From: Tolypeutes matacus
Taxonomy: Eukaryota; Chordata; Mammalia; Cingulata; Chlamyphoridae
Length of the DNA stretch: 64,000 nt
Direction of reading: 5' to 3'
Assembly (NCBI GenBank): GCA_026826555.1
Contig: JAKSZT010020895.1
Span: forward strand, 584,832 to 648,831
Shown here: positions 24,881 through 36,295 of the stretch, one piece after another
How the letters are laid out: each line of letters begins with the position of its first letter
Position numbering within the stretch: the stretch's first letter is position 1
Notes under the pieces: generated by a model
Told to the model about the DNA's origin: nothing
Databases searched by the model: none
What the model saw: the letters and a program-made list of their open reading frames with translations, nothing else
Made by a program: the position numbers and the translations under genes

Positions 24881-26255
24881 ACAGAAAGTACATGAAATGT
24901 AAAAGACCCTCTCAAATTGCACAATCCAAGGCCAGACCTGTAATATATGTTTCACAAAGGTACCCACCTAACAAAATATTTTACTTGGCTCTAAATAACT
25001 CTTGGGAATGAAAAAGGTGTTGAAAAATCTTTATCTTTTCATTTTCCAGAGAGACAAGTTTTATAAATATTCTTTCCTAAATGATCAGATTTTAATAATT
25101 TTTTTTCTCAAACTTGTCACATGCAATTCTTATAGGATAATAATTAACATGTCTCTGGAGAGAGATGACACTAATGAATGTACCTTGAACTTAATTTGAA
25201 CAATGTTAATTGTTATCCTTGGGAACTGATATTTTGAGTATTAAACTTCAGAGATGTATATAATGTAAACAACGGCACTGAGGGAATAGCAGTCTTAGAA
25301 TTATTTTTACTTTTATATTTTATCATTTTTATTTTATCCTGAAATAAATGCTCCTCTAAAGTACATGTAAACATCTGAAAAAGTAGAAATAAGAGAGGGG
25401 AATGGACAAAAAAGATATAAAATGTATCATTTCAATTTATTTGTTAAGAAAAAATACATTGTATTCTTATTTTTGGTAAGATATAGTCAGTAGACAGGTG
25501 TAAGATAAAGATACAATGAAAACTGAAAGACTGTCAACATAAAACTCATAAAATTGCTTATATGCAGCTACTCCTTAAATTGTTCCATAGTAGAAGACAA
25601 AGCAAGCAGAAATTTTGAATTGTTTCATTATGTCTACATGTTCCTATTTGAGGCCTGGTATGTTGTTTTCATCTATTGAACCATTTTATTCTCATTTTTT
25701 ATTTTGCTTTTACAGTATTTTTTATGGATGCTGAATTATTTTTCTCCTTAGAATTATATATTTTGCATCCTCCTGGGTTTTCCATATCAGGCAATTCTAT
25801 GGGTGTGGAGAATTCAACAGAATATTATTTGTTGTTTCAAGGAGGGACAGTATTTTTCTCAATGAAGGAGAGCATATTTGCTGACTTTTTCTAGTCACAT
25901 CTAGCAAAGATGTGATATCACACTCATGGTTACATTACCTCATATAAGACTATTGCTAACAGACTAGCTCCAGAGTCTCTCTTTTTATGTTACTGTCTTT
26001 AAAGAAGCTAATTTCTAGGAATTCTGCAGTAAAAAGTAAACTAATTCAGAATAAGTTTAATGAGTAACATCCTGAATAAGCTTGAGCAGACCCATCCCTA
26101 GTTGAGCTTTCATTTGAGAATCCAGCCCTTGTAACACCTGGATTGCAGTTTTGCAGAACACCCATGCAAGCTATAGAAACCATGAGATAATAAATGTGAG
26201 CTATTTCAAGGTGTTTAATGTGTAGTAACGTATTGTCCACTATATCACACTAATA
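24881..26255. other. No recognisable gene or element
   Basis: AT-rich. Short frames only; no supported repeat edges. Confidence 0.45.
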
Positions 26256-26269
26256 CACAATGTACCTTT

Positions 26270-26464
26270 TTTTTTTTTTTTTTTTTTTACAGATTTTATT
26301 TTTTTATTTATTCATTTATCCCCCCCTTGCTGCTTGTGCTCGCTGGGTCAGCTAACCACGCCGTGCGGGCGGGCTTGCCTTCACCAGGAGGCCCCGGGAA
26401 CCGAACCCGGGGCCTCCCATATGGTAAATGGGAGCCCTACTGATTGAGCCACAGCCGCTTCCCT
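26270..26464 (-). mobile_element. tRNA-derived SINE (xenarthran type)
   Basis: On the minus strand it reads GGGAAGCGGCTGTGGCTCAA (box A region, TGGCTCAAT...AGTAGGG), then GGTTCGGTTCCC (box B), a GC-rich body, and an A-rich tail seen as the T run at 26267-26288. Flanks cacaatgtaccttt at 26256-26269 and 26465-26478 form a perfect 14-bp TSD. The head is that of RNA polymerase III SINEs known from armadillo and sloth genomes, by recollection. It moves using LINE-1 proteins. Confidence 0.92.
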
Positions 26465-26478
26465 CACAATGTACCTTT

Positions 26479-27541
26479 CTCAACCTCGGAAGTGATGATG
26501 TTTTTCAGAAAGCCAGTTCATATATTGTAAATTTTCCAATCTCTTTCTTTGGACTCCCTTGTAATCCATAATCTGATGCACCAAATTCATTATTTTTCCT
26601 TTGATGACTTATATTGGGAAATGAATGTTCATTTACGTTATCACTTTTAATTCATTTTTTTTTCCTTGTCATATCTAAGACAATCAGCTTTCCTGCACTC
26701 ATAAAATTTCTACATTACTCTTTGTTTTGATGTTGTCTTGGAGATGATATCATAATCTAATTATCTGGAGGGTTTATTCTCCCTTTTAATATATTATTTT
26801 TGGTGATATGTAGAAAAATTTGAATGTAGGTATTTACAATTTTCCTAAAAGAACATGGAACTTAGAAAAGTGAATTTTTCTGTCCATCTCTTCAAGTAGA
26901 AGATGGTAGAAAATAAGTCAATGAGCAAATGCATCATCTGGCACAGACTCTCTGTTTGATGCTCACACTGATAGAAAAACTTCTATACACATGAAGTATG
27001 ACAATAAACCAATAGAGAAACAACAGGTACTATCTAACACAATGGCACTCTCTCTCAAACAATCAAAAGCAAGTTGTCTCTTCACAAAGGGAAAGCCAAA
27101 GTGTAGTCAGTTTTATTCTTGTTTGGGTAATATTCATTACTGTTTTAATTCAGTAAAAATCTCTCTTTAACAACTTGCAAAATGATAATTAAATTATAAA
27201 GGTCAGCACCAACACCATTTCTGGTATAAAATGTCTGGGAAAATGTGCAGGGACAATAAAGCAAGGAAAATACATGGATAGTTACTTTGTTACTTTCTGT
27301 AGTTTTTCATAGAGCCATTATTTATAAAGTACATTATTCAGAATGGACTATGATGTGCTATTTTATAATACAACATCAAAATTTCTATGACTTGCAACAA
27401 ATTTCTCACTCCTAATACTTGTTATACACAAATTGACTGAAGACTTACCTCCACATCTTGCTCCTTCTGAGATCTAAAAAGTTATCATTAGAGTTATCTT
27501 CAGTAAACTGCAGGAAGAAGATAAGATGAAGAATGTTAGAA
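26479..27541. other. No recognisable gene or element
   Basis: AT-rich spacer between the SINE and the next LTR; nothing supported. Confidence 0.45.
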
Positions 27542-27994
27542 TGTTTCAACCCAACTTTGAAGGTCACAGGTTTGGGCAGCTGTGTCTAGAACACACTAGA
27601 CAAATGGTTAGACATGAGCTCTATTGGGATTTACAAACAGGAGACACTTTTCTTCGATGGCAGCCGGTCGAAGAAAGAAGTTAGTGCTCCCCAAAGAGGT
27701 GAGAAAAAGAGGGGGGATAAAAGAGATCTCAGAACAAAGACATTCCATAAGGTATGAGAACAGTTTCTGCAAAAGTTACATGGTGTTTGGTGATATTATC
27801 ATAGGAAGGGAATATACAGCTTTGGTGGAATTAAAGTTTACAGGATGAGTAGTACATTCTTTCCTTAGGTGACCTCTGTTAATTTTTAACTAGTAAGTTT
27901 CCAGTTTACACCAGCTGCTTCATACTTCAGGCTGTATTTCATTTAAAGAGTGTGTGAGTGTGGGTGGGGGGTTCCCAGTCTCTGGGCTCCCACA
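27542..27994 (-). mobile_element. Solo LTR, family B
   Basis: Minus-strand TGTGGGAGCCCAGAGACTGGG to TTGGGTTGAAACA. Flanks tagaa (27537-27541) and gagaa (27995-27999) give a TSD with one mismatch. It aligns along most of its length with 47953-48395, and its 5' half with 50130-50404. Confidence 0.75.
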
Positions 27995-27999
27995 GAGAA

Positions 28000-30258
28000 T
28001 AACACAGAGGTTAGTATATACTTCCATTGGTAATTGAAAGAGCATTTCTGCTTATATTTCATGGCCCTAAATAGTCAAAAGACATATTGATAATTGAGAA
28101 GGTAAATAATTAACATCATACTAATTGCCAGAAAAGAGAATATATAGCTTGCATATAATCTTTCAGCTCTAAATACACCTTTTATTATCTAACCTTAAAA
28201 TGTGGGGATCATACTTCACAAAGTGAAAATTAACCAGTCTCCAAGGCCAGCTGGTTTCCTGGCACTAGAGCAGAATTGGAATGTGGGAGAAAAGAAAGGG
28301 CATATTTTTTCATTTGTTTTGCCTTGGAATCTGTCTTTATGGCCTTAGCAAGGGCAGTTGACTTCAAAGAGACAATTGACCCCAGCTTTAGCTTATTTTG
28401 AGATTCCCAGAAGTAGCCACATCACAACCTTCAGAGGATATGCACACTATGTTTGTGAGGTACCTCTGAGTTCCCAGGAACCAAAAGCAACCATACAGCA
28501 TCACATCTTCAGAAGTATGATCAGAAACCCCATGCAGCATATACTCTGAGTTCTTGAGCTTTGGAAATCTGCCTTTTCCTCTTAAGCAAGCAAACCAAAA
28601 TATCAGTGCTGTATGACCTATCTGCAGAAGTCATACATCTGTACTACCTTTTTTTAAACCTCATCACTGAGGCGATAATTATTTTTTCTGAGTTACTTTT
28701 GTGTTCCCTTTTTCTCTTTCACTACTGTCAATTTGAAAATGGAGTTCCTTATATGAAATCTCCCCTGAATATATTTTTTTCCTGTCTGGATCCTAATTGA
28801 TACTAAGAAGAACATAAATATTGGTAAATAGCACAAATGACTACCATATGTGGTATTTATGCATTATCTGTCTAATACTTGTTCTATTTTTCATTTGTCA
28901 TTAGACCAAACTTGAAATATGTGTGCTTGGTTATTGACTGAAGAGACCCCAAGTGTCATCAATGAGAGCTGTAAACTCAAAATGAGTTTGTCTGTTTTTG
29001 ATCTTAGTAATCATTAATGAAAAGACTTCTGCGCTTGGTCTTCATTGTTATCACTCCTTTTTTGGGATTTTTAAAGATAATAACAAAACTAAAGAGAAAA
29101 CTAAAATAATTCCTCCTGATGTAAAAAAAGGAAGACACTTCCCCTGCCCTTTTCTTGGAGTATTTATTGTTGAAACTTTTCATTGTAAATTCTTTCTCTG
29201 TCCATTTGAGATATATGTAAATCATTTTAAAAGCTAAATATGACTCCTGCCCTTTTTATAACTGAAGAATGTTTTTCTTAAGGACTTAGGAGCCATCTCC
29301 TAAAAATGTAATCATCAAAGAAGATAAAGCCTCTAGTCCCTGGTTCTTGTGGGAGAGCAGAAGACCATATTCTGCAGGCACCTGGCTCAAAGTTGCATTT
29401 ACCTGTCGTTAAGATATGAGAAGTTTATTTTCCTCAGATTAAAGGGAGTGGCAAACACAGAGAGCAACTCCAATTATCAGCTGAATGTAGGATGAATTAG
29501 GTGTGACAAATGATGCTGTCAAGTCCTCTGGTTATTGTTTATGTATATGTATATATATGTAATAGATGTTTCTCGCTGGCTATATAAAAGGGTAAATTTT
29601 ATTTTCTTTTTACAATGTCTTTAGAAAATTGATGTAATGTATGTGCATTATGATTCAATACTTATTCATTAATCAACCTGTTTTCCCTCTCTTCTATTTT
29701 TGGGGGGAATTTTTCTGATTTGGCAGGTTTTCTCTTTAATTCTATTTCCCTAGCAGATTCTCTAAACTCCTTGAGTCTGTGGATTGATGTATTATACATT
29801 GGAAAAGTTGAAGCTATTGATTTGAATATTGCTGATGCCTAAAATTCTCTCTCCTCTCCTTCTAGGATATCAATTAACATGTATTTTAGAATTTTTGACT
29901 ATGCCACACATCTCTTAAACTTGTCTTCTTTTCCCCAAATTTTGCCAATTTTCTTTTTTTCCCCCTTGGCCTTATATTGGATGTTTATTATGTGCCTATT
30001 TTCAATTTTACAAGCCTGGTAGTCTTAAATTTAGGTTGTATATTGAGTAATTCTCTTATGTAGGTTTGATTTCTTTATATAGATTCTAAAAATCTACTAC
30101 AATCTTCATATTTTAATTTATTTTTGCATTTTTTCTCTTTTATTTAACATATCAGTAAAATGTATTTACGATCATTGTCTGCTAATTCTAGTGTCTGGAT
30201 TACCTGTTATTTTACTTCTATTGCATTTTATTGGTCTTTTTTCCTGTATCTTTGCATG

Positions 30259-30265
<7 letters not shown>
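28000..30265. other. No recognisable gene or element
   Basis: AT-rich. 29800-30250 has the texture of a very old LINE-1 but I cannot align it firmly. No gene seen. Confidence 0.4.
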
Positions 30266-30296
<31 letters not shown>

Positions 30297-30393
30297 ATTA
30301 TGGGTAAAAATCAAAATTCTCACAATACATACAAACATTTGCAAAATGATATATAAATATATATGCATATATGTGTATTTGCTTAAAAAAATG

Positions 30394-30434
<41 letters not shown>

Positions 30435-30462
30435 TTTTAAGAGGTGCTTAGATTACCCAAAA
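30266..30462 (-). mobile_element. 5'-truncated LINE-1, 3' UTR end only
   Basis: Reverse complement of the last 0.2 kb of the long LINE-1 3' UTR (from 'gggtaatctaagcacctctt' to the tail). Flanked by catgcttatat at 30255-30265 and 30463-30473, a perfect 11-bp TSD. Two AT microsatellites inside have expanded. Tyr/Ile-rich frames here are repeat artefacts. Confidence 0.87.
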
Positions 30463-30695
30463 CATGCTTATATTTTATGTGTTTTGAATGCCAGGCATTA
30501 TTTTAAAATTAGAAAGTTTAAGTTTAGAGAAAAAATATGCAGAAAATACAGAATTCCAAATTTCCACACCCATTATTAACATTTTTCATTAGTGTGGTAC
30601 CATTGTTAAAATTGATGAGATAGTATTGTTATAATTGTAATGTTAACTATATTCTATAGTTCACATTTGGGTTTTGTGTTGTACAGACCTATAGT

Positions 30696-30738
30696 TTTTT
30701 TTGTTTTGTTTTGTTTTGTTTTGTTTTGCTTTGCTTTT
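30696..30738. repeat. (TTTTG)n microsatellite
   Basis: About seven pentamer units, shading into TTTGC. Confidence 0.85.
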
Positions 30739-30868
30739 TAATTTTTATTTTCTTAACATGTATACCAACAAAATTTTGTTGTTTTTATACAAAGTAATTA
30801 AAATGGAATCCTTGCTATCCTCAATGTGTGATAATAACATTAAGACAGTTAAATTCAGAATTAGAAAC

Positions 30869-31072
30869 TGTGGGGACATCGAATGCCTGCTTGCCTCTCC
30901 CATTAGTTATTTGTATATATTGTTGGAAATGATGGGTTTGAACTAGTGAGCAACCCAGCCCTCTTGGGTGGAATGACTATAAGACAGGCGGCAAGATGTC
31001 TAACCTGCATTGAGCATATAGGCTATAGTCAAGTTTATTATTAACCGTACCTGTTCTCATTTTACCCATTAC
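30869..31072 (+). repeat. 5' LTR remnant of second ERV
   Basis: Aligned base by base with 36296-36500, from TGTGGGGACATCGAATGC to CCCATTAC, with moderate divergence. Confidence 0.88.
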
Positions 31073-31170
31073 CTAGCCTGGAGAGCTCTGCCACAATCTC
31101 CAAGGGAGCAGCAATAGTCCTCTGAGTGTAGGGACAGTGCCTGTCAAAATAGGATGACCCACTGATGTTT

Positions 31171-31202
31171 TTTATTTTATTTTATTTTATTTTTATTTTT
31201 TT
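31171..31202. repeat. (TTTTA)n microsatellite
   Basis: Short expansion in the LINE-1 3' UTR where the first copy has a plain T run (5705-5714). Confidence 0.8.
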
Positions 31203-31426
31203 ATTGATGACTACCCTTGTGAGTCTTTGCTCTTGTAAATGAGACTTAGCCTGCAGTTGTGGGGTGCCTAAGGGTTGCCACCTGAGAGCCTCCTTGTTGC
31301 TCAAATGTGGCCTCTCTCTAAGCCAAACTCAGCATATGATTGCATTACCTTCCCCCCAACGTGGGACATGACTCCCGGGGATGAGCCTCCCTGGCAACGA
31401 GGGATTAATACCAAGTGCCAACTGGC

Positions 31427-31502
31427 AGCTTTGCGCAGTGGCAGTATCGTAGCCAATGAGGTTTATCCGAGGCACGATTATTGCTAATTGAAAACTTTTC
31501 CC
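31427..31502 (+). pseudogene. RNU4 pseudogene: U4 snRNA retropseudogene, first ~76 nt only
   Basis: The sequence starts (A)GCTTTGCGCAGTGGCAG and matches the 5' half of U4 snRNA through the GAAAACTTTTCCC segment, with one apparent change (GCACGATT instead of GCGCGATT). This half contains the stems that pair with U6 and the 5' stem-loop; the Sm site and 3' domain are absent. A perfect 17-bp repeat, CCAAGTGCCAACTGGCA, flanks it (31411-31427 and 31501-31517). There is no A tail. The related LINE-1 copy has the uninterrupted site near 5921-5940. It is a non-functional retrocopy with a truncated 3' end. Confidence 0.95.
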
Positions 31503-32703
31503 AAGTGCCAACTGGCAACACAACTGGAAAAAGACCTTGAATAAAAGGGGGAAATGGGAAAGACAAATGAGTTCAAGTGGCTAAGAGACTTCAAAGAGAG
31601 TCGGGAGGTCATCCCAGAGGTAACTCTTACGCACACCTCAGTAGGAGCTCATAGAACATCTAAGTGCCTATCACCCCACTCAGTGGGGTTCCTGAGAGCT
31701 CTCGATACACCCTGGTCCTATATAAGGGGGGATAGCCCCAGAGACTGATGCCTTATCAGTGGGTTCTATTTTGGAATCTGTGCTCCTGAGAGTGACAGAA
31801 TTAGACTCAAATAAGTCCTCCCTGCACATGGTTCACCAGTCCCTTCTATTCAAACCTACATGTGATGCTGGAGTTTCTTAGGTATACTTCCAGAGACTGG
31901 AGCCTCCCATCTACCTATGTGCCAGGTGTGCATGAAATCTAGGTGGAACTGCAACTCCTACCCTACAGCTCAATGGACTCATCCAAGTCACCTGGTGAGG
32001 AGACAACGATGGGTAATGGCCATCCCAGCGAATGGAGAGGGCCTGCATCTGCAGGCAGGATCATCCCACCCACCATATCCATGGGATATAAGCCCTCTCT
32101 CACTTGGAGTTGGAGTGGACATCACCATCCCAGTCGCCTCTGGATTGGGGGAAGAACTATGGACTAGAGTGGACTTGATGGTATTCTCTTGCTCACATAT
32201 GGTGATTCTTGCAATGCAAGAAATTATAACAATGAGGTGGAGCCAGTGGCCACTTGACAGTTTTTGGGTAGGGAGGGGATGAGCAGTTGAAATACAGGGG
32301 CTTCTTTGGGAGTTGGAGGTTGTCCTGAGTACTGTTGTGGCAATGGATGTAGGCCATTTTAAATCAGCACACACCACTCAGAACTGAGTGGGAGAGAGTG
32401 TGGTCTACAGTGTGAACTGTGGTCTATGGTTGGTGGCAAGGCTCCAGGATGTGTAAGTTCATTGAGGTTGGTGGGCCACTCTTGTGGGAGATGTTTGTGT
32501 GGGATGTGGTGGGAGGTGTGGGAGGTGGGCAACATGGGAATCCCAGTGGGTTCCGTGTAATATTTTAGGTAATCTAAGCACCTCTTAAAATATATGTATA
32601 TATATATATATAAATAACATTTTTGTAAGCAAATACACATATATGCACATATATTTATATATCATTATGCAAAAAAAAAAAAAAGAAAAAAAAAGAAAAA
32701 AAA

Positions 32704-34080
32704 ACTTTAAGATGATTAAAATTTTAAGTTTTTCTCTAATAAATTTGTTACAAATTTCTTTTTAAAAAAATTGTTTTTGCCTAAATTGAAATGAATAGTT
32801 TTTGTTTTTTTTTTTCTTCACAAGACAGAATGAGGAATATAAGACTTTAATGGATATAGAAAGAAGTAAAAGGTTTGTGAAAGCAAATTCATAGTCAATA
32901 CTGACCAAAATTTGTAAGTTTGTTCAGGGAAATGTGTTTTGTCTTAAGATAAGATGCCTGATTTTCATAAAATCAGGGTGGAACTATGTAGAACAAGACT
33001 TGAATGCACATGGCAAGGTGTACAAAAGTTAGTGGAAGAGAATTTTGCTTATTTCTGACTATAATTCAATAAGATTATTTAAATTTATCTTGAGATGAAG
33101 TAACCAGTCTATGTGGTTATGGATGGTTATGGGGAGTTTGTAAAAGCATTTTCCAAACTGAAAAACTGCAATGTAAATGACTGATTCTGGGAAATCATTA
33201 TTAAGTAGAAATATAGGAGTTGATGTTAATAAGAAATAGTAAGTTTATAGCAAAAAAACTATTTTCAATCTCTTTATAAACTTTGCTAATTACAATTTGT
33301 TTACAAAATGGTGTTCTGCTGCAAAACAAAAACTGACTTTCTCTCCGTTAAAGTAACACAATTTTCTTAAAGGTAATATTTTCTTAAGGTTGGGATATCA
33401 ATGTTTTGACTAACGTGTAATATATTAAGGTGGTAGCACTAAGATAATCTTGATTCCTGGGAACCTTAGATCTTCATCAAATAATGTAGAAAGTAGTTTT
33501 CCCTGTACTGCTAAAATAAAATGCCTGTTCATTAATGTAAAGTTGTGAAAGTGAAAAGTAAAGTAATAAAATAGTTAAGTTCATTTGATGTTATAAGTTG
33601 AATGATGTATTTAAAAACTGTTATAAAATTAAAAGAAATTTACTAACCCTCTGTTAATTTTTTTTTCCTGGGGGGAAAAAAAAATTTTTTTTATAGCCAT
33701 CCCCATCCTTCATCATGCTGCCAGGTTGTGGCTATGGCTACAAATAAAGTTTTTTTTTTTTTTTTCCCCCAGGAAAAAAAAATCAAAGTTGTATGGTTAA
33801 AATGTTCATCTAAATACTTAAAGGTAGTATAAAATTCCTAGAAATTTAACAATGTTTTCTGCATAATATTAGATTAAAGTATAATGTTGTTATTTATCAT
33901 TTTAATTATTTTAAATATCATATACGTCACAGAAACAACCTCTTTCCCTGGAATCAAGAGGTGCATGCTTTAGCTCACATTCATCTAATTTGCCTCATCT
34001 CTGCTGATAAAGCAGCCCTATGGATACATAAAGAAAATGGCCAATAGGGCCTGCTGTAGAGTGGTAGATAACAGTAGATG
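32704..34080 (+). other. Second ERV, unassigned internal sequence
   Basis: Expected leader/gag territory between the LINE-1 fragment and RT. No long open frame and no motif I can name. It contains the hairpin-forming inverted repeat at 33658-33782. Confidence 0.4.
33658..33782. repeat. Inverted repeat (hairpin), about 27-bp arms
   Basis: Left arm T9-CCT-G6-A9 (33658-33684) is complementary to the right arm ending in C5-AGG-A9 (33756-33782, after more T). The spacer holds a second short inverted pair, TAGCCAT and ATGGCTA. No obvious TSD or known element. Confidence 0.85.
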
Positions 34081-34089
34081 TCACTATCA

Positions 34090-34620
34090 CTTTGTTTTAA
34101 ATCTTACCGATGCTTTCTTTAGTATCTCTTTAGACCAATCGAGCCAGCCTGCACTCACCTTCCTGTGAGAGGGCCAACAATGAACTTTTACAGTGCTTTC
34201 CCAAGGTTATATGCATAGCACAACCATCTGTCCTGGCCTGGTGGCAAAGAATATGGCTGTGTGGAAGAAACCTGTCATTGTAACTTTATTTCATTATATT
34301 GATGCTTATCTTAAGAGTCTATGATGGGCAAACAATTGGGACAAGCTACAAGTTCCCTGCTGCTCTGTCAAATTCTTAAGTGTTGTTAAAGTACAATGTT
34401 TTCCCACACCACAAACTCCAAAACAATGAATGGCCTTTCTGGGGTTGTTGGGGGTACAGAAAACCCTTCATCCCTCATTTAGCTCAGATATTAAAACCAT
34501 TGTATGTGTTAATCAAGAAAGGTAGTGCATGGGAATGGGAGTACTCCCATCAGGCTGCTTTTAAGAAGTAAAAAGGGCAATAACACAGGCTCAAGCAGTA
34601 AGGGGGATGGACCCTGACTT
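34090..34620 (+). pseudogene. Second ERV reverse transcriptase relic
   Basis: LTDAFFSI, the RT motif around the first catalytic Asp, is readable near 34100-34125. The YxDD box reads YIDA at 34295-34306, so the second Asp is lost. The following WPFWGCWGYRKPFIPHLAQILKPLY block, at the RT/connection boundary, is open at 34380-34571. Multiple frame changes occur. It would have copied viral RNA into DNA. Confidence 0.8.
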
Positions 34621-34839
34621 ACCCTGTGACTTGGATGTGGTCAGTACCAATATTAGCTTTGTGTAGGGTTTGTGACAAAGGAAACATTCTAAACAAGTAC
34701 CCCTTGGGTTTTAGTCCCAATTGTAGAAAGGGACCAAAGTACAATACAGCCCCTTAGAAAAGCAGTAATGTGCAGCATACCACACCCTGTTGCAGGTGCA
34801 GGGTTTAACCTAATAACGTCCAGTCACTCTGAAGACTGC

Positions 34840-35460
34840 CATCCCTATTCAGGGATGGATTACAGATACTAGAAACAAAACTGAAACAATGGATTGTTTT
34901 GTGTTACCCTCTGTGGGGGAGAGATCTGTGGAAAGACATCTGGAACAACTGCAAGCAGTGAAACATAACTATTTCATCCCTGCCCACTCCTCTACCACTC
35001 CTTTCTGGAATGATGAGGCAGATGCCCTTACGAAGATCCAGAGCCATACCATTGAGACCCAAGAAGAAGCAGAGTGGCTCCAAAGGAAAAGTGGACATCA
35101 TGGCTACCAAACCCTGTGGCAGCATTTCCAGCCGCCTGTTACTCGCCAGCAGCTCATGGACATCACCCATGAGTGTCCATCATGCTCACTCCAATGGCTA
35201 TGAAAATTACCTCACCAGATGAGACATATTGGCCAAGCACAGACTCCAGGAGCATGATAGCAAGTGAATTACATTGGTCCCCTCCTGCTCTTGGAAGGGG
35301 CAAGGTATGCTTTCACTGCCACAGACACTGCCACAGGACACTTGTAACCAGCCAGCTGCTATTCGCTGCCTAGAAAATGTAAGTTCCATGTATGAGGTGC
35401 CCGCTCAAATTGACAGTGTCCAAAGAACTTCAATTACCAGTCACCACACGCAGTCTTAGA
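34840..35460 (+). pseudogene. Second ERV RNase H end and integrase relic
   Basis: An open stretch of 104 codons (34889-35203) covers the end of RNase H (NDEADALTK) and the integrase zinc-binding region (KSGHHG...HECPSC). The first His of the expected HHCC set appears as Gln. The core begins near 35265 with VNYIGPL, where the first catalytic Asp reads as Asn, and two stops precede it. Integrase would insert viral DNA; this copy is dead. Confidence 0.78.
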
Positions 35461-36295
35461 CTATGAACCAGGATATTATTTGGACTTTTTATGGAAAAGG
35501 TGAATAGCCTTTTAAAGGAACAAATAAAAGGCATAAGGGATCTTTATGACAATGGACTCAAAGGCAATATTCAGCCTTAACCTTTTTAAATTTAGCACCA
35601 TCAACTGTGGCCCCTGCTCCAGTTAAAATGCTAATAGCAGGGCTGATGCAGGCATTAAGATTACAAGTGAAAGGGGCTGCTGCCCTATAGCTCAAGAGGG
35701 GAAGTAATAATTTGTTGTTGTCTATGCCTCAAACTACACAAACTGGGAAAAATGAGATCATTTGGCCATGGTACTGGCCTATGCAGCCTCGCTGGTTGGG
35801 AATCTTAAGTTCATGGGAAATAGGAGTAACCCAAAACATTGTTATAAGACCACAATTCATACAAAAAAAGCCAGTGAACTATGTGGACTTTTCTTATGCC
35901 TAAATTAGTTTTTAATGTCACTAAAGAAAACTCAGAGAATTTAGAAAGGAAAAATGTATAGTATTAGAAACCTCCTCATATAAACTCCCTATCTAGTACT
36001 TTGTTATCGACTAATGGAAGTGTTGCTTATATACTGTTAAACCAGCATAATCTGCCCCTGTTTGTATGAAATGACAAAATAAAATCTGTAGTATGAGATG
36101 GTTACCTGCCGAATTGTGTAATTTCACTGTCAAGTATTAATGGTCAATTTTATGTATATGTTACTACTATTATTCTATTGTCTTTTATATTGATGTTGTA
36201 GAATCTGGATGCAATGTTCCAATGCCCTGACCACTCAGGTGATGTTGTGGAAGATTAACATATAGAATGGAAGGTAGAAGGGCATTGGGATGGAG
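35461..36295 (+). other. Second ERV, 3' internal region
   Basis: A protein-like stretch at 35590-35903 (including KMLIAGLMQAL and WPWYWPMQPRW) follows integrase and ends at a stop at 35901. I cannot name it. No env-type signal peptide or fusion region is seen. It runs up to the purine-rich stretch before the 3' LTR. Confidence 0.45.

Larger units (their letters stand above)
31073..32703 (+). mobile_element. 5'-truncated LINE-1, 3' UTR only
   Basis: Matches 5613-7090 of the first LINE-1 from 'ctagcctggagagctctgcc' to the TATA repeat and A-rich tail (32673-32703, with G interruptions). It carries a 60-base segment (31558-31617) missing in the other copy and the U4 insertion. It joins the 5' LTR remnant directly, with no visible TSD. 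Confidence 0.9.

Noticed and set aside
26385..26464. Genuine tRNA gene (boxes A and B present)
   Set aside because: The tRNA-like head continues into a SINE body and A-rich tail with a TSD.
30160..30579. 139-codon frame with Tyr-Ile repeats that could look like membrane segments
   Set aside because: Produced by AT microsatellites within a LINE-1 3' end fragment.
31427..31502. Functional U4 snRNA gene
   Set aside because: The 3' half and Sm site are missing, and it is bounded by a TSD inside a LINE-1.
31715..31745. TATA-box-like 'tatataagg' in the LINE-1 3' UTR (also at about 6080)
   Set aside because: Shared only because it is part of the repeat. No initiator or other promoter evidence.
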